A stretch of DNA of 64,000 nt, taken from NCBI RefSeq assembly GCF_027744825.2, contig NC_071345.1:5302001-5366000 (forward strand), given 5' to 3'. Origin of the DNA: Synchiropus splendidus. Lineage: Eukaryota; Chordata; Actinopteri; Syngnathiformes; Callionymidae. Position numbers and translations under genes: made by a program. The notes below the pieces were generated by a model. That model searched no databases. It had not been told where the DNA came from and saw only the letters and a list, made by a program, of their open reading frames with translations. Below are positions 37,948 to 49,700 of the stretch, in pieces (the first letter of the stretch is position 1; each line of letters opens with the position of its first letter).

Positions 37948-38170
37948 CAAGTAACATCCGACTTTCGACTTGGATCGGTTCCGACCAACCGGTCAGAAGT
38001 CAGATTGGATGTCAGTCGAATGTGGTGGTAGATCTCTGTGTGAGAGTCAGATGCCGTAACTGTCGTACGCGATGTCGGGATGCTACATGCTGCGGTGTGG
38101 ACAGTGAATTAAACAAAAAAAAAAAAAAAAAAAAAAAAAGCATCTGCTGGCCGTAAGTCGGATGTTACTG
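37948..38170 (+). mobile_element. Second Tigger-like MITE family, copy 1
   Basis: This 223-bp element starts CAAGTAACATCCGACTTTCG and ends CGTAAGTCGGATGTTACTG, so the termini are inverted repeats. Its left flank is TA, the right flank is altered. The inside holds a 25-base A run followed by CATCTGCTGGCCG, and a stretch with GTAACTGTCGTAC. These are shared, in reverse orientation, with the copy at 45764-46048. Confidence 0.78.
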
Positions 38171-38730
38171 AATATTTAAAAAGCCAAAAATGAATCTAAT
38201 TATACAGACAGAATAAAGCTGAGGCAATAATGGTGGGGGAAATGTTGACACAACTGTAAGCATCGTATCAACTACCATCGTCATGTGACACGTAACGTCA
38301 CACATTTATAATGTCTGTCGTATATCAGAGGATGGATATGAAGATGAATTCATTCCTTCAAATATAGCCCGGGTAAGTCAGACTGAAAAAACAAAGCTTT
38401 GCAAACTTTCTTTCTCAACTGGATTTTCTCCAAGATCATCCCTCCATGTGTTGCAGAGTAACAGTCTTCCTGCCCAACTGCAGCCACAAGCTGGAGCTGT
38501 CTGGCTCACAATATGATGCTCCACCGGTTCAATCTGAAGCCACAATGCAGAACACTGATCATAACCCGAGCACCTGCCCCCTTGACAGGTGGAACCATCT
38601 GAGCATGGACCCACTTCTTTTTTTTTTCTTCTCTTTTTTAAACCCTGCTTTGAGCTCGACTCTTTTAAAATGAACAGAACAGGTTTCTCTGGAGCTGCAG
38701 GTGGGATTAATCGCAGGACGCCTCTCTGTT

Positions 38731-38882
38731 GTTCCTTTTCATCCTTTCTCCCTCAACATAATGGCTTTAAAGAAATTCCAAAGAGAAAATGGCAGTGAAA
38801 CATAATTTACTTCTGAGAACGAGTGTGTAAAAAGGCACATCACATGATGAGAAAGTGCCTAACCGCATGATAGTGGACTGTT
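38731..38882 (+). repeat. 152-bp duplicated unit, copy 2
   Basis: Partner of 36093-36244, 2.6 kb downstream. Similarity starts and stops sharply at GTTCCTTTTCAT and GTGGACTGTT. Confidence 0.75.
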
Positions 38883-40774
38883 TTTGGGGAATGCGTTTCT
38901 CTATGAGGGACTTCAATGAAAAAAAACAAAAAACACACAGCTATTACAGTGCCTCCACCTACGCTCTCTTTTAAACATTGACCTTTTAATACAGCGTGTC
39001 AATAGAATTTACATAAAATGTAATAAATAATGAAAGCTATTTTTAATATAATAACATTACAATACAAAAATTGCATCACCATAGGATTAAAAAACCCTTT
39101 ACAAAACAACAGTCAAGCTTCATGCTTTGACATTGTGTGTAGCGTAATTTATAAAGAAGCATGGTGACACATGCTTGTGAGTGGGAAGGGAGCGCTATCT
39201 TGGCCTCTGGCACGGCACCCCCCACCCTCCATTTCTGTCCCTCATAATCCCTTTCAAGTGCTTATCCTATCCTCCCATTGCCTGTAACTTCACTTTGCCC
39301 TTCTCTTCCCCTCCACCTGTGTGGTTTTTCCATCCTCCCTTCTTTGATGAGCAATGCCAGCGACGCTCCGAAGGGCAGCGATTGTGATCATAGGTCGCTT
39401 GGTTGAGGATTTGAAGTGAAGAAACAGCTTCGATTGAAATGCTCTGGATTGTTCTGCTTCTTTCAACATGTATGTGGATGTTTAGCTGATGCTGTCGTCA
39501 AACTTTCAAAGACTACCAATGCAAAACTTTGTAAAATTCCATAAAAAAAAAAGCACTTCTTGTAAAGGAGGGGAAAGCATTCTGTATTCCGTGTGTTGGC
39601 GGTAAACCAATGTAATCCGAACACAAAAACACCTATTGAAGAGTGAAAAAAACGCAACCTTCTCTCCTGAAAATTGCTTTGATGTTCAACTATTTGATGA
39701 AATTATCCACGTCGGATCAGTTAATTTCATCAGCACCATTTCTTTTTACCACTGCCAAACGCACTGACTTGAACCAAACGCTGTGCCTTAGAAACCTACA
39801 AAGCGTATCGTTTTTGTTATCATCCCGTTCCAAATATGGCTCAGAGCGGGCAGCATTCATCACTTGCCAGTGGCACGTCCTAATGAAGACGTCGTTTGTC
39901 TGCCTAATGGCACCTGGACTCCATCTGTCACTGGCACGATAAAGCAGAGAAATGCGGCGTTCACCTTGCCAGCGCTGACAGGGAAGGGATCATGTTCGAC
40001 CTTACGCTGTGTGTGTCTCTTTTTACATGCTGGGAGATCCGTGTAGCACGCTGCTGTCCAACATGGCCTCCTGCACCCACTGTGTTCTGGCCAGAGAAAG
40101 CGTGCCACAGACCCCCCCACGTGTCCCGGACACGGAGTGTGACATATGCCCGTGCTGTTATAAACGTGGGGTTGCTGTGTGTGTGTCGACAGCTGGATCT
40201 GGACTCCACGGTCTCAGAAGGGATGGTTTCATGGCTCTTGCACCTTTTATACAGCCATGGCCTGAAGGCTAGTTTGACATCGGTTAACTTTGGAGTCAGA
40301 GAGCCCAGTGCACGGCTCTCGAACACACCAGCCCACACAAGCTATTCACACACAGCACCGTACATGTTTCAACGTTCAAGAAAACTCCACTGCTGCTCCT
40401 ATAGCAAGTGCCCGTATAGACTTGGAGCAAACGCACATGTTAACACCTACGTGCAAAAAAAACAAGGAAATCCTTTGAAACAATTTCAACAGTTAAGCCT
40501 CTGAGTCAGAGAAAAACAGTGACGCCGAGTGCCTTTTATTTTACATGAAAATCCCTTTCATCCGCTTCATGCCAGGGAAAATCCATCATTTTATTGATGC
40601 TGCATCTGTTTTACCAACGCTCAAATTAAAGCTCAAATGCCAGCAGAAGACATTGTAGGGTTCAAAAGAAGTCCCTTCAAAAGGAGATTAGACACTGCGT
40701 AAATATAGATTCTTTTCATGGCAAACAATAGTTGTCAATATGACTTATGAATGTGTTTTTTCAACAGAGATAAC

Positions 40775-41005
40775 AAGTGATGGGACAGTGAGGTATCATG
40801 AAACAGTATTGCTGGGTAGATGATGTCCGAATTTCCAGAGGCCACTAGATGGTGATCATGGTTTAGAAAGGTTTTAGTGAATTAGTTGTTCAAGTCCAAA
40901 CATTCTAAAGCAGACAGCGCCCTCTGGAGGCCTCTGAAAACCAGGACACTGTTTCATGAAACCTCATCATCCCTTCAACACTGTGTCATCTATCCACCAC
41001 TCGCA
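40775..41005. mobile_element. hAT-type foldback MITE, copy at 40.8 kb
   Basis: It starts AGTGATGGGAC and has the same arms and the CAGACAGCGCCCTCTGGAGG centre. The flanks share ATAACA on both sides (40769-40774 and 41006-41011), consistent with a decayed 8-bp duplication. A short deletion affects the left arm. Confidence 0.75.
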
Positions 41006-41261
41006 ATAACAGTACTATTTTCCATCACGGTTCGTCCCCTTTTGTTCTTATTCTTTCCTTGCTCTACACTTTGAAGCTAATTGCCAGACTTGTTTGTGGC
41101 CTTGCTGCCGTTCAAATTGTCTGTATTGATCTGTACATGATTTTAAAAGATGAAAAGGAAGGCAACCTATTCTCTCTCCCAACGCGTCAAATAGTGACTA
41201 TCTTAAACTGACTTTCGTGTCCGATGTTGACGCTAAAGTCAGCCTTCGGTTTTGCAAGTTG

Positions 41262-41437
41262 ATACATGGGCAGGGTTTTAGCTAAGGAGGGCGTCTGGGC
41301 GTCTGCAAAACATGAAAAAATAGACATCCAATTCTTGACCGTATCTTGGCCGCCAGATTACGCTGGTATATGGTGGCATCTGGCGTCCATTTTTTCATGT
41401 TTTGCAGGCGCCCTCCAAGCTAAAAGCCTGTACATGA
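41262..41437. mobile_element. Foldback (palindromic) MITE-like element
   Basis: The left arm (GGTTTTAGCTAAGGAGGGCG then CTGCAAAACATGAAAAAATA) and right arm (TTTTTTCATGTTTTGCAGGC then GCCCTCCAAGCTAAAAGCC) are inverted repeats of about 45 bases separated by about 65. The spacer itself contains a smaller CCGCCAG/CTGGCG inversion. There is no coding capacity, and the family is unassigned. Confidence 0.65.
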
Positions 41438-42393
41438 GTATCTCAATGAAGGGTGGTGGGGGGCCTTTATAAACCAAGTGACATGTCTATTATACAGAGC
41501 AAAAGGAGCACCATCCCATGGCCAACCTTAAACCCATCCTCCGTCTCTCTCTTACGTCCACTGCATCAGGATAAGCCACGTGTCAACATGTGATGCGGAA
41601 GGCTGACTTCTGTGTCAACAGTCCATGCAAAGGTCACTTGAACATTGTCACCATTTGACCAATTGGGAGTGAGAGTGTATTCGTGTGGTACCCATCTTAC
41701 CCGCTCCAAGTCTTTTAATCCTTTACCTTGTTGAGTCTGACAATAGACAAGCAAAAGTAATAATGGGGGAAGACTGGTTAGCTTCCTCCACAGTCATCCA
41801 TGTGAAGGGCAACAAAAATGAAACGCTTGCCTCAATGAGCTTGACAGTAGAGTTAATGTCGCCTTCCGAAGAGTTTTATCTTCTCGCACAGCACTGTTAA
41901 CCCCCTCCTTATGAAGGTGGAATAGAAACAGCAATGGATGGCCAGGATAGAAGAGGTCGGTTTTGAAGCGAGTCACAGTACGAGCCACACGAGCCACCGC
42001 TCATGTGGGAGGCAGAGCAGCCACTGACCAATCTACCGGAGGCGGTAACAAACTGTAGCTGCATGTCAAATATAAACAATAATAGCTACCTTCGAAAACA
42101 TTCATGGATTCCAGGTTTCAAATATTTTTTAAAACCTAGTATTACACGTTCGCCCTGCTGATTGCGGACGCCGGATGTGCGAGCAAGCCCAATCAAAAAG
42201 ACCTCCTCAGAGAGGCCCGCCAATCAATACACCCAAGTATTTGAATAATCATAGGCTGTACTTCACAGAGCTTTGAAAAAAAGTTCCAGCACAGTTGCTG
42301 CTGCTCCTGAAACATAAAAATTTCTAAGTGATGAGAAACTATGCCACACATCTGACGTTGGTAGCTTAGCAGCTAACAAAAACTCTGTACATG

Positions 42394-42636
42394 TGATGGA
42401 TCCATGAGGTATCACGAAACAGTATTGCAGGATTGATGAAAGTCATGTCTTAATTTTCAGACATTTTCAGTATTTTTTTTGGTGTAGAAATGACGAGAGG
42501 TTTCATTGAATTTGTCATTCAAGTCCAAACATTTTCCAGCGCCCTCTGGTGGCCTCTGAACATCAGCACACTGTTTCATGATACCTCACCTACAGTTCGA
42601 CACTGTATCATTAAACTTCATCTGCCCATCAGTACT
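42394..42636. mobile_element. hAT-type foldback MITE, diverged copy at 42.4 kb
   Basis: It begins GTGATGGATCCATGAGGTAT and ends CATCTGCCCATCAG. The GCGCCCTCTGGTGGCCTCTG centre and CACTGTTTCATGATACCTCA arm are clear. A T-run has expanded in the left half. No convincing target duplication is seen. Confidence 0.7.
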
Positions 42637-44260
42637 CAATACTTCTAATATATATAATATATCATATAAATATGCTTTATATTTTCAGTCTTGTAAAAAA
42701 AAAAATTGCTCAGGAAGATTTGGGTGACAAGGTAGCAGCATCCTAGAGCTGCCGAAAAAAAAAAAAAAAAAAAAACATTCATTCTCGCAAAAAACTAAAG
42801 CGAGTACGCAAAGAATACACAGCATGAGTGTTTTGTTTGTTTGTTTATCAAAGATTATTAAGAAAATCTGAGCATCTTAATAAAGATAACATGGTTTGGT
42901 AAACACTATCAAGTTCCAAAAAAACATATTTTTTATGCCTTTAATATCCATATATTTCAAACTGACAGTCATTTTCCTCTCTGCCAGCTCCATTTCAGCT
43001 TACATGAGTTAAACAGACTTTCAATTCAAGTTCCTTTCGAGCGGGTCCAACATTTCCCAGGTAGATGCTCAACTTACTGAACACACATGAAGCTCTGGAA
43101 CATCTACAATAGATTCTGACTGATACACTTTTAACTGAGTTGCATAAACTGCTTCTGCTCACCAAATGGGATGTTCATTCAATACACAACTCTCCAAGGA
43201 AATTGTTGTGACAGACAACTTGTCTCCTCATGATAGCTCTGTCATGTCACTTGTTTTAAGCATGTTATTTCCCTTTTCATGGCCGTACACTGATCTGCTT
43301 CCCTCAGCCATTATCTATCTGAGCTGTCAGTCCTCGCCACTGAAGTTCACATGTCATGTTGCCGGGAAACACACGCGCACAAATGAGGCAGATACAGTTT
43401 CACAAGAACACTAAAAGATGATAAGAGGCTTGCGGCGCACAGGCTGACAGAGAATCGCTCCTTTCATCTGATATCACAACAGATTCTGGGGACAGAGAAT
43501 GAGCCGGAATCAATGCGGGGACACAGCGTCGACTCGAAACAACAATGAGATCATGTTCAATCCGGAAGCAGATTCAGACTAGAAGCACTTGGAGAGCGAC
43601 CTCAGGCAGTCTCACCTCTTCCTGACAAAGTTACTGATGTTTTGCAAACCTTCTGTTCACACCTTTCTCCAGTTCACAGGTAGCAACACGGAGGCATCAC
43701 TTCTGTACATCTGTACATGTGTGTAGAAAGCAAACAAAAATTTTAAAACCAGACTCTAACAGAGGTTCACAGTGTGATAGTATCCACACAATCAGCCATT
43801 TGCACGACTACACACACACAAAGACAAATGACCGGCAGCACAACTCCAGAAATGTCCAAGGAATATACGACTTCCCGAGGATAAAAACAGTGCTGACAAT
43901 GGCGATGATCCACTGAGGAGGTGAGTTGAAATGGAGCAGAAAAAGAGCGGACTGACTCAAATTATGTCCCCAAATGTGAAATGGCAGGAAGCAGACGGTC
44001 AGCAGCAAAGTGGGTTTAATGCTAACTTCATTAAAACTAGTATTTCTGTAGCAGTCTGTATCAGATATGACAGTGTTTAGTTTATTTACAGACCAAACCT
44101 CCATCCAGAGTGTTCATATGACTAAACTCACACCTCTGTTTTGACTATCAAGCTCCACATAAACAACCATTCTGGAGACAGTGATTTTATTTTATTTTAT
44201 TTTTTTCATTTTTAAGCTCTTTTCCCCCCAAAAAAACATGGTGACACAGATGAATTGCAC

Positions 44261-44310
44261 ATAATAATAATTATTATTATTATTATTATTATTACTATTA
44301 TTGTTATTAT
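44261..44310. repeat. TAA/TTA trinucleotide microsatellite
   Basis: Four ATA units invert into a TTA run with single-base interruptions. Confidence 0.9.
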
Positions 44311-44727
44311 TTATTTACAAAATAATATTGAATAAATACATTAAAAAACACTTTTTTTGAAGTTATCCACTTTATTATGTTGATCATTACTTTTGCTTAG
44401 TTGTGACGGTTATGTTCTTTGTTTTAGTCAACAGCACAACGGAATGAATTTTCTTGAAATTTTCAGGATTGGTAAAAAATGGCTTAAAAGTTCCATGTGA
44501 ATTTAGGACACTAATCAGCCTTGCTTTGTCAAAAACTAGAATCGAGAACCGTATCACGCAAACAAATCAACTTTAATGTCACTGTAGTGACTAAATGTAT
44601 GATTGTTCACTTGACGTTATTAAGGTTGGCAGCTAAGAATTCATTTCAAGGCTTCAGTTTATGACGCTGTACTTTGATTCCGGTGGCATGTGGTTGACTC
44701 CCGATCTGAGTACTCCAGTTACCTGGA

Positions 44728-44814
44728 TGTAACCCGTGGTCTATGAGTACATGCGAACCGAGCAACATTCCAGAGGTGCAGAACTGACTTCCCTCAGCAG
44801 CGGTTTGCTTTTTC
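44728..44814. repeat. Partial fourth copy of the 45-kb tandem unit
   Basis: GTAACCCGTGGTCTATGAGT, AGAGGTGCAGAACTGACTTC and CAGCGGTTTGCTTTTTC match the right half of the unit. The copy breaks directly into the hAT MITE at 44815, skipping the TAA tract and the MITE's outer end. Confidence 0.75.
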
Positions 44815-44979
44815 ACGATACAGTATTGGTGGGTTGTTGAAACAGTGTTCATGGTTAAGAAATGATGTGAGGTTTCATTAAATGACTTGTTCAAGTCCAA
44901 CCATTTTACAGCAGACAGTGCCCTCTGGTGGCCCCTGAAAACCAGGACACTGCTTCATGAAACCTCATCTACCCATCAC
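44815..44979. mobile_element. hAT-type foldback MITE, left-truncated copy
   Basis: It joins directly to a partial copy of the 45-kb tandem unit at TTTGCTTTTTC/ACGATACAG and so lacks the outer left end. The remainder (TTCAAGTCCAACC, CAGTGCCCTCTGGTGGCC, TCATGAAACCTCATCTACCC) is typical of the family and ends CCCATCAC. Confidence 0.7.
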
Positions 44980-45442
44980 TACTCTTCACACTACAGAACC
45001 AAAATACCCAGGACTAGTAAACACTCATTCGAATGAATGAAATGATGGGAGCCAAACATTCTTCAACTAAATCCTTGGTGGAGAATTTTCATAATGTACT
45101 TCAAAGAGGTTTCAAGCACATGCAAGCACAATCCAGGTGGCTTTGCTTCAACCACTGAGATAAAGATTAAGAAATTGCAGGAAAATTCCAGGGGCCAGTC
45201 TGATCAGGCTTAGGAGGAAGAACTGCAAGTGGACTCTTTCGAGGGTAAGCACACAGCAGATCATCAATGTGTACGGTATTTACCCGCAGATTTATTTCAG
45301 TGGCCCAGATACAAAACGGAATGTAACATACGTGCTTGTTTATATGAGCAAGAAGTGAAGGTATAAAATAGATCAAAGGAAAAATGCTGTGTATTAGAAT
45401 CCCTTTGAAGTGGGTCAAATGATCCGTAGATCTATAAATATC

Positions 45443-46745
45443 TATCACGAAGAACTGGTGGGGAGTAAGCACATCAGCTCACTGCTGACAAGGTTTTACA
45501 CCATACTTGGGCCAAAGCAGCAATTGTCAAAACTATTGAAAACAAGTGCTGCAGTGCTTCAGATTTAAAAAAACGATAAAGGTAACATGAAGTCTGTGCA
45601 GTGAAATACGTATTTACGTTTAACAAGCACTGTGCTATAACCCGTGTTCTACGAGAACATGCGAACCTAGCAACATTCTAGAGGTGCAGAACTGACTTCC
45701 CTCAGCAGTGGTTTGCTTTTTCCAAGTGATTTTATAATATAAATAATAATAACAATAATAATACAAGTAACATCAGACTTATGACCTGCTAAAATTACGT
45801 CCACCCGTACTTACGACCGCGGCCAGCAGATGTTTTTTTTTTTTTTTTTTTATGTCTATCACCGCAGCACGTAGCAGCCCAGAAACATGTACGACAGTTA
45901 CGGCAGCACAGTATCCCAGCATCTCAACCACTACAGTAGCACCTATAACCATCGCGTTGGCTATTTTGAATGGCATTCGACTTACGTCCAATCCGACGTA
46001 CAACCGGTTGGTCGGGACCGATCCCAGTCGTAAGTCGGATGCTACTTGTAATAATAATAATTTCACAAGATACCTGAACCTCATGTGTCAGCTCTACTCG
46101 GTTGTGATGGGTCGATGAAGTATCACGATACAGCATCACGGAGAACTGGTGGGGAGTAAGCATGTTGGCTAACTGTTGTCAAAGTTTTACATCATACTTG
46201 GGCCAAAGCAGAAATTGTTAAAACTATAAAAACAAGTGTTGCAGTGCTTCAGATTTGATCAGGTGTTCACTGAAAAAGAGAAAGGTAACATGACGTCTGT
46301 GCAGTGAAATATGTATTTACGTTTAACAAGCACTATGCTGTAACCCGTGTTCTATGAGTACATGCAAACTCAGCAACATTGTAGAGGTGCAGAACTGACT
46401 TGGCGAAAGTTTGCTTTTTCCAAGTGGTTTTATAATAATAATAATAATAATAATTTCACAATATAGCTGAACCTCATGTGTCAACTCTATTCGGCTGTGA
46501 TGGGTCGATGAGGTACCACGATACAGTAGAACGAAGAACTGGTGGGGAGTAAGCATGTCAGCTAACTGTTGTTTTTAGGTTTTACATCATACTTGGGCCA
46601 AAGCAGCAACTGTTAAAACTATAAAAACAAGTGCTGCAGTGCTTCAGATATGATCAGGTGTTCAGAGAAAATAGAAAGGTAACATGAAGTCTATGCAGTG
46701 AAATATATATTTACGTTTAAAAGCACAGTGCTGTTATGTAACTGA
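45443..46745. repeat. Local tandem array, three units of about 400 bp
   Basis: The anchor AGAACTGGTGGGGAGTAAGC recurs at 45451, 46142 and 46535. Each unit continues with TTTTACA.CATACTTGGGCC, AAACAAGTG.TGCAGTGCTT, a GTAACATGA.GTCT block and a TATTTACGTTTAA block. Units 1 and 2 go on to TGTAACCCGTGTTCTA-like and AGAGGTGCAGAACTGACTT blocks, a TAA microsatellite and the first ~35 bases of the hAT MITE (46104-46135, 46497-46530). Unit spacing is 393 bp for 2-3, and 691 bp for 1-2 because of a 285-bp MITE insertion plus its TA. Unit 3 is truncated after about 46740. Confidence 0.8.
45764..46048 (-). mobile_element. Second Tigger-like MITE family, copy 2, inserted in a TAA microsatellite
   Basis: The element is bounded by inverted repeats (CAAGTAACATCAGACTTATG at the left, the complement of CAAGTAGCATCCGACTTACG at the right) and by TA on both sides. 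It matches the 37.9-38.2 kb copy in reverse orientation, including the homopolymer next to the CATCTGCTGGCC motif. It sits in a TAA-repeat inside the first unit of the 45.4-46.7 kb tandem array. The other units lack it, so it arrived after, or during, the array's formation. Confidence 0.82.
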
Positions 46746-49700
46746 CAGCCATAAACTCTCACCTCCCTCCTTGTCATGGCCTTCAACGTACAGATCAATT
46801 CCGCTCAGCCAAACACAATTAGCCATCACATTAGGAGCCGCGAAACATGATAACATACACATAATAAAATATCGATTTCCCAACAAAGTAAATCCACACG
46901 TCACACGTCTTCATGTTAATTGGAGAGATGTGTGAGAAAACGCCACTTGTTAATTGGCTACTGTAAAAAGACCGTTATAATGAAGTGAGATTTAAACGCT
47001 TTCGAGGCATAATTCCCTTGTTTCTTTCCTCATAGTTGGCAGTGGTAAGTTTATAAAAAAAAAAAAAAGAAGCGCCTAGAAGGGTTGGAATGTTTTGAAA
47101 TGAAGGGAAGGGGAAAGAAAAATCCCGCAGGAAGCTTAATCACTTTCATTTCACATCTCTGAAGAATTACTGCGCCAGTGATGCTGTGGAGCGGAGGGGG
47201 GTTTCTGAGCCAAAGATACCGTGCTCGTGACGCTTACCTCAAGGTCTTGTCATGATTGCCATTTCGAAGTATTAACTCCAGCTGTTATTATCTGGCAACG
47301 GATGGATACAATTTATTCTTTAATATTTTCTCACTTTACTGGGTTCGCAGTCGCTCTCAAACCAGGAAATAATTCTTGACCGTGAGACGTAACCTTTATT
47401 TTATTGGTGTGAAATATGATTGATGTCAGAAATTGTCAAGTACAAATGACTTTAATGGGTGGAAATATGAGGTGAAAATAGAGTTTTGGAAATCGCTCGG
47501 AAAACACGGTTAACACCACGGTATAAAGTTGGGCAGAATTATTTTATTTAAAAAAAAAAAAGAATAATTCCATTCACGATTTTCTTCCGATCAAGAATCC
47601 ACATTGTACGATAACCTCTACGGAAATGACGATATTTAATCACATTTTTCTAAAAGTAAATAAATTCCAATGTGATCGTGCAAAGCATCGTAGCCATCGT
47701 AACCCTGGTTACTTTCAGTGGTATAGAAAATTCCGACACTCATAAAGGCATCATCTGCCTGTATCTGAGTTACGTAGTTCCGTGATTTACCCAAGAGTGA
47801 GAAAGAAATGAAGATGCTCCCTCAGACTTTCACGAAACATACAGTACTTGTGTGTATTTTAGACTCAACTCAGGTAGCGTAAGTAGCTTGAAATGCAGTG
47901 TCTTAAAGTGGTCTAACTAAAGATGTATTATGAGAAAGTATACATATTTGCAGTAGTTAAAAAAAGTGTATTTCACTTAAAAAGACATTATATAGCTATG
48001 TCCCATATTGTGTTATCGCTCTAAAGTAAAGTCACTTTTGCTAAAAGTTTTGTGCCCCTTACTATTCAAAAACATGGTCGGCATTTTTCACTGTCGCCTC
48101 TGTGTTTACATCTGAGGTCGACCCACTATTACAAGGAAGAGATTCATGGAGAAATGACTAGTGCAGTGGCAGCACAGCAAAAAAATAAATTTGACTTTCA
48201 CAATCTCAACATCTTGTAAAATCGTTCAGGACGAGTATGCGATAATGTTTGAGCAAGAAAGAAGTGGTCCTGAAGAGCCCACAGGACCCAAATGTTAATC
48301 TGGAACCAAACTAAAATGTTCTTGTCCGACTATCAATATTTTCAGAAAATTTCACTGAAATACCTTTTTTATGTTTTTTGAGCAGCAAAAACAGAACGTC
48401 CTTGGGAGAAGAAATTGCTAAAATATTCATGGCTGCGCGTTGAGACAAAACCTACACCGAAGAAGATGGTAACATGCTTATAATGGAATAAAATTGAATA
48501 AAAAAATGTGTGGGTCTGTCAGGAGCGCATGACCCTCCATCCACTTCGCCACACGCTGTCGATAAATATCGCACAATGCTAGCTAATTGCTAAAAGACCC
48601 ACGTTTGATCTAGCAGCTCCATATACAAGACGGACCACAAGACCTCTGAGCCACTGAGAGGAAACGCAACACTGCCGGCCGCCTGTCATCGCTAATAAGA
48701 GAAAGCAACAGAAATAGCCATGTTTCCAATTTACACTGCGAGAGAATTCTTCCCTTCCGTCCTTCCTGGCTTCATTTTTCTCTCTCCAGTGCCCTTTCCC
48801 GTTCGCCTCTCACACTGGGCTTGACTTGAACAAACCATTAGCAACACATGCTGTTTTTCTCTAGATGAGGATGGCTAATTCTAACATGCTCATCCTTCAC
48901 CCCTTTTCTTCTGACCCCCGACTTTTCCGCTCTGCGTGCAGCGCCACATGACTGCGCCAGATATGCGTCTCTTGTTGGGCTAGAGGAGAGTGATCTGCAG
49001 GGCAAAAGGTCAAGCATGTGCCACGGAAGTTCAGTCTCAGCTCTGAGATCCCGCCACTGGAACTTGCTCAATGAGAGCAGTAATATTCTTCATCCTCGGT
49101 GCTAAAATATATGTTACCCCCTGACGTGTTATCTATCCATGTGCTCCCAATCTTCCTCACAGAGCACGGAATACTTGGTGCTGACTGCAGTGGGGAAATA
49201 GGTGGGAGTGGAGCAGATGCTAGTGACAGTGTGGGGGCTGTAATGAGGGTCCCTGCGACGCAGAAACAATGAGTAAGGCATGAACACACGCTCCACTCGC
49301 ACGCAAAACAGTGAAGAAGCAATAGGCTGGCAGGAGCCTTAGGCCACTCTCACTCAAACACACAGATTCACTGCATCCAGAGCTGCGTGTCATGACGGAA
49401 AACACACACGATCGTCGCTGTCAACCACTCGCTGCGCTGGAAATTGGAGGACGGAGACCCGTCTTCTCCATCAGTTAGTGAGTATATGTAGGCGGAGTTT
49501 AGGGATGAGGATAGGGAAGGACGTCTACGTCTGATGGTGATTTATTCATGTGTTCAATCGCCTTTGAAGTGTTTGAAGGCTCAGTTAGTGATAGGGTTTC
49601 AGTTGAACTTGAACCTTTTTCCTGGGTTTTGGTGGTTTATTCTTTCAATATTTGTGTTATTATGAATCATTTTTAGCTGTTTATTTGCAATAAGATTTAA

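Noticed and set aside
45443..46745. Candidate tandem gene family (similar ~80-100 codon minus-strand frames starting MLTPHQF)
   Set aside because: The frames are shadows of the non-coding tandem units and differ by frameshifts and microsatellite length.
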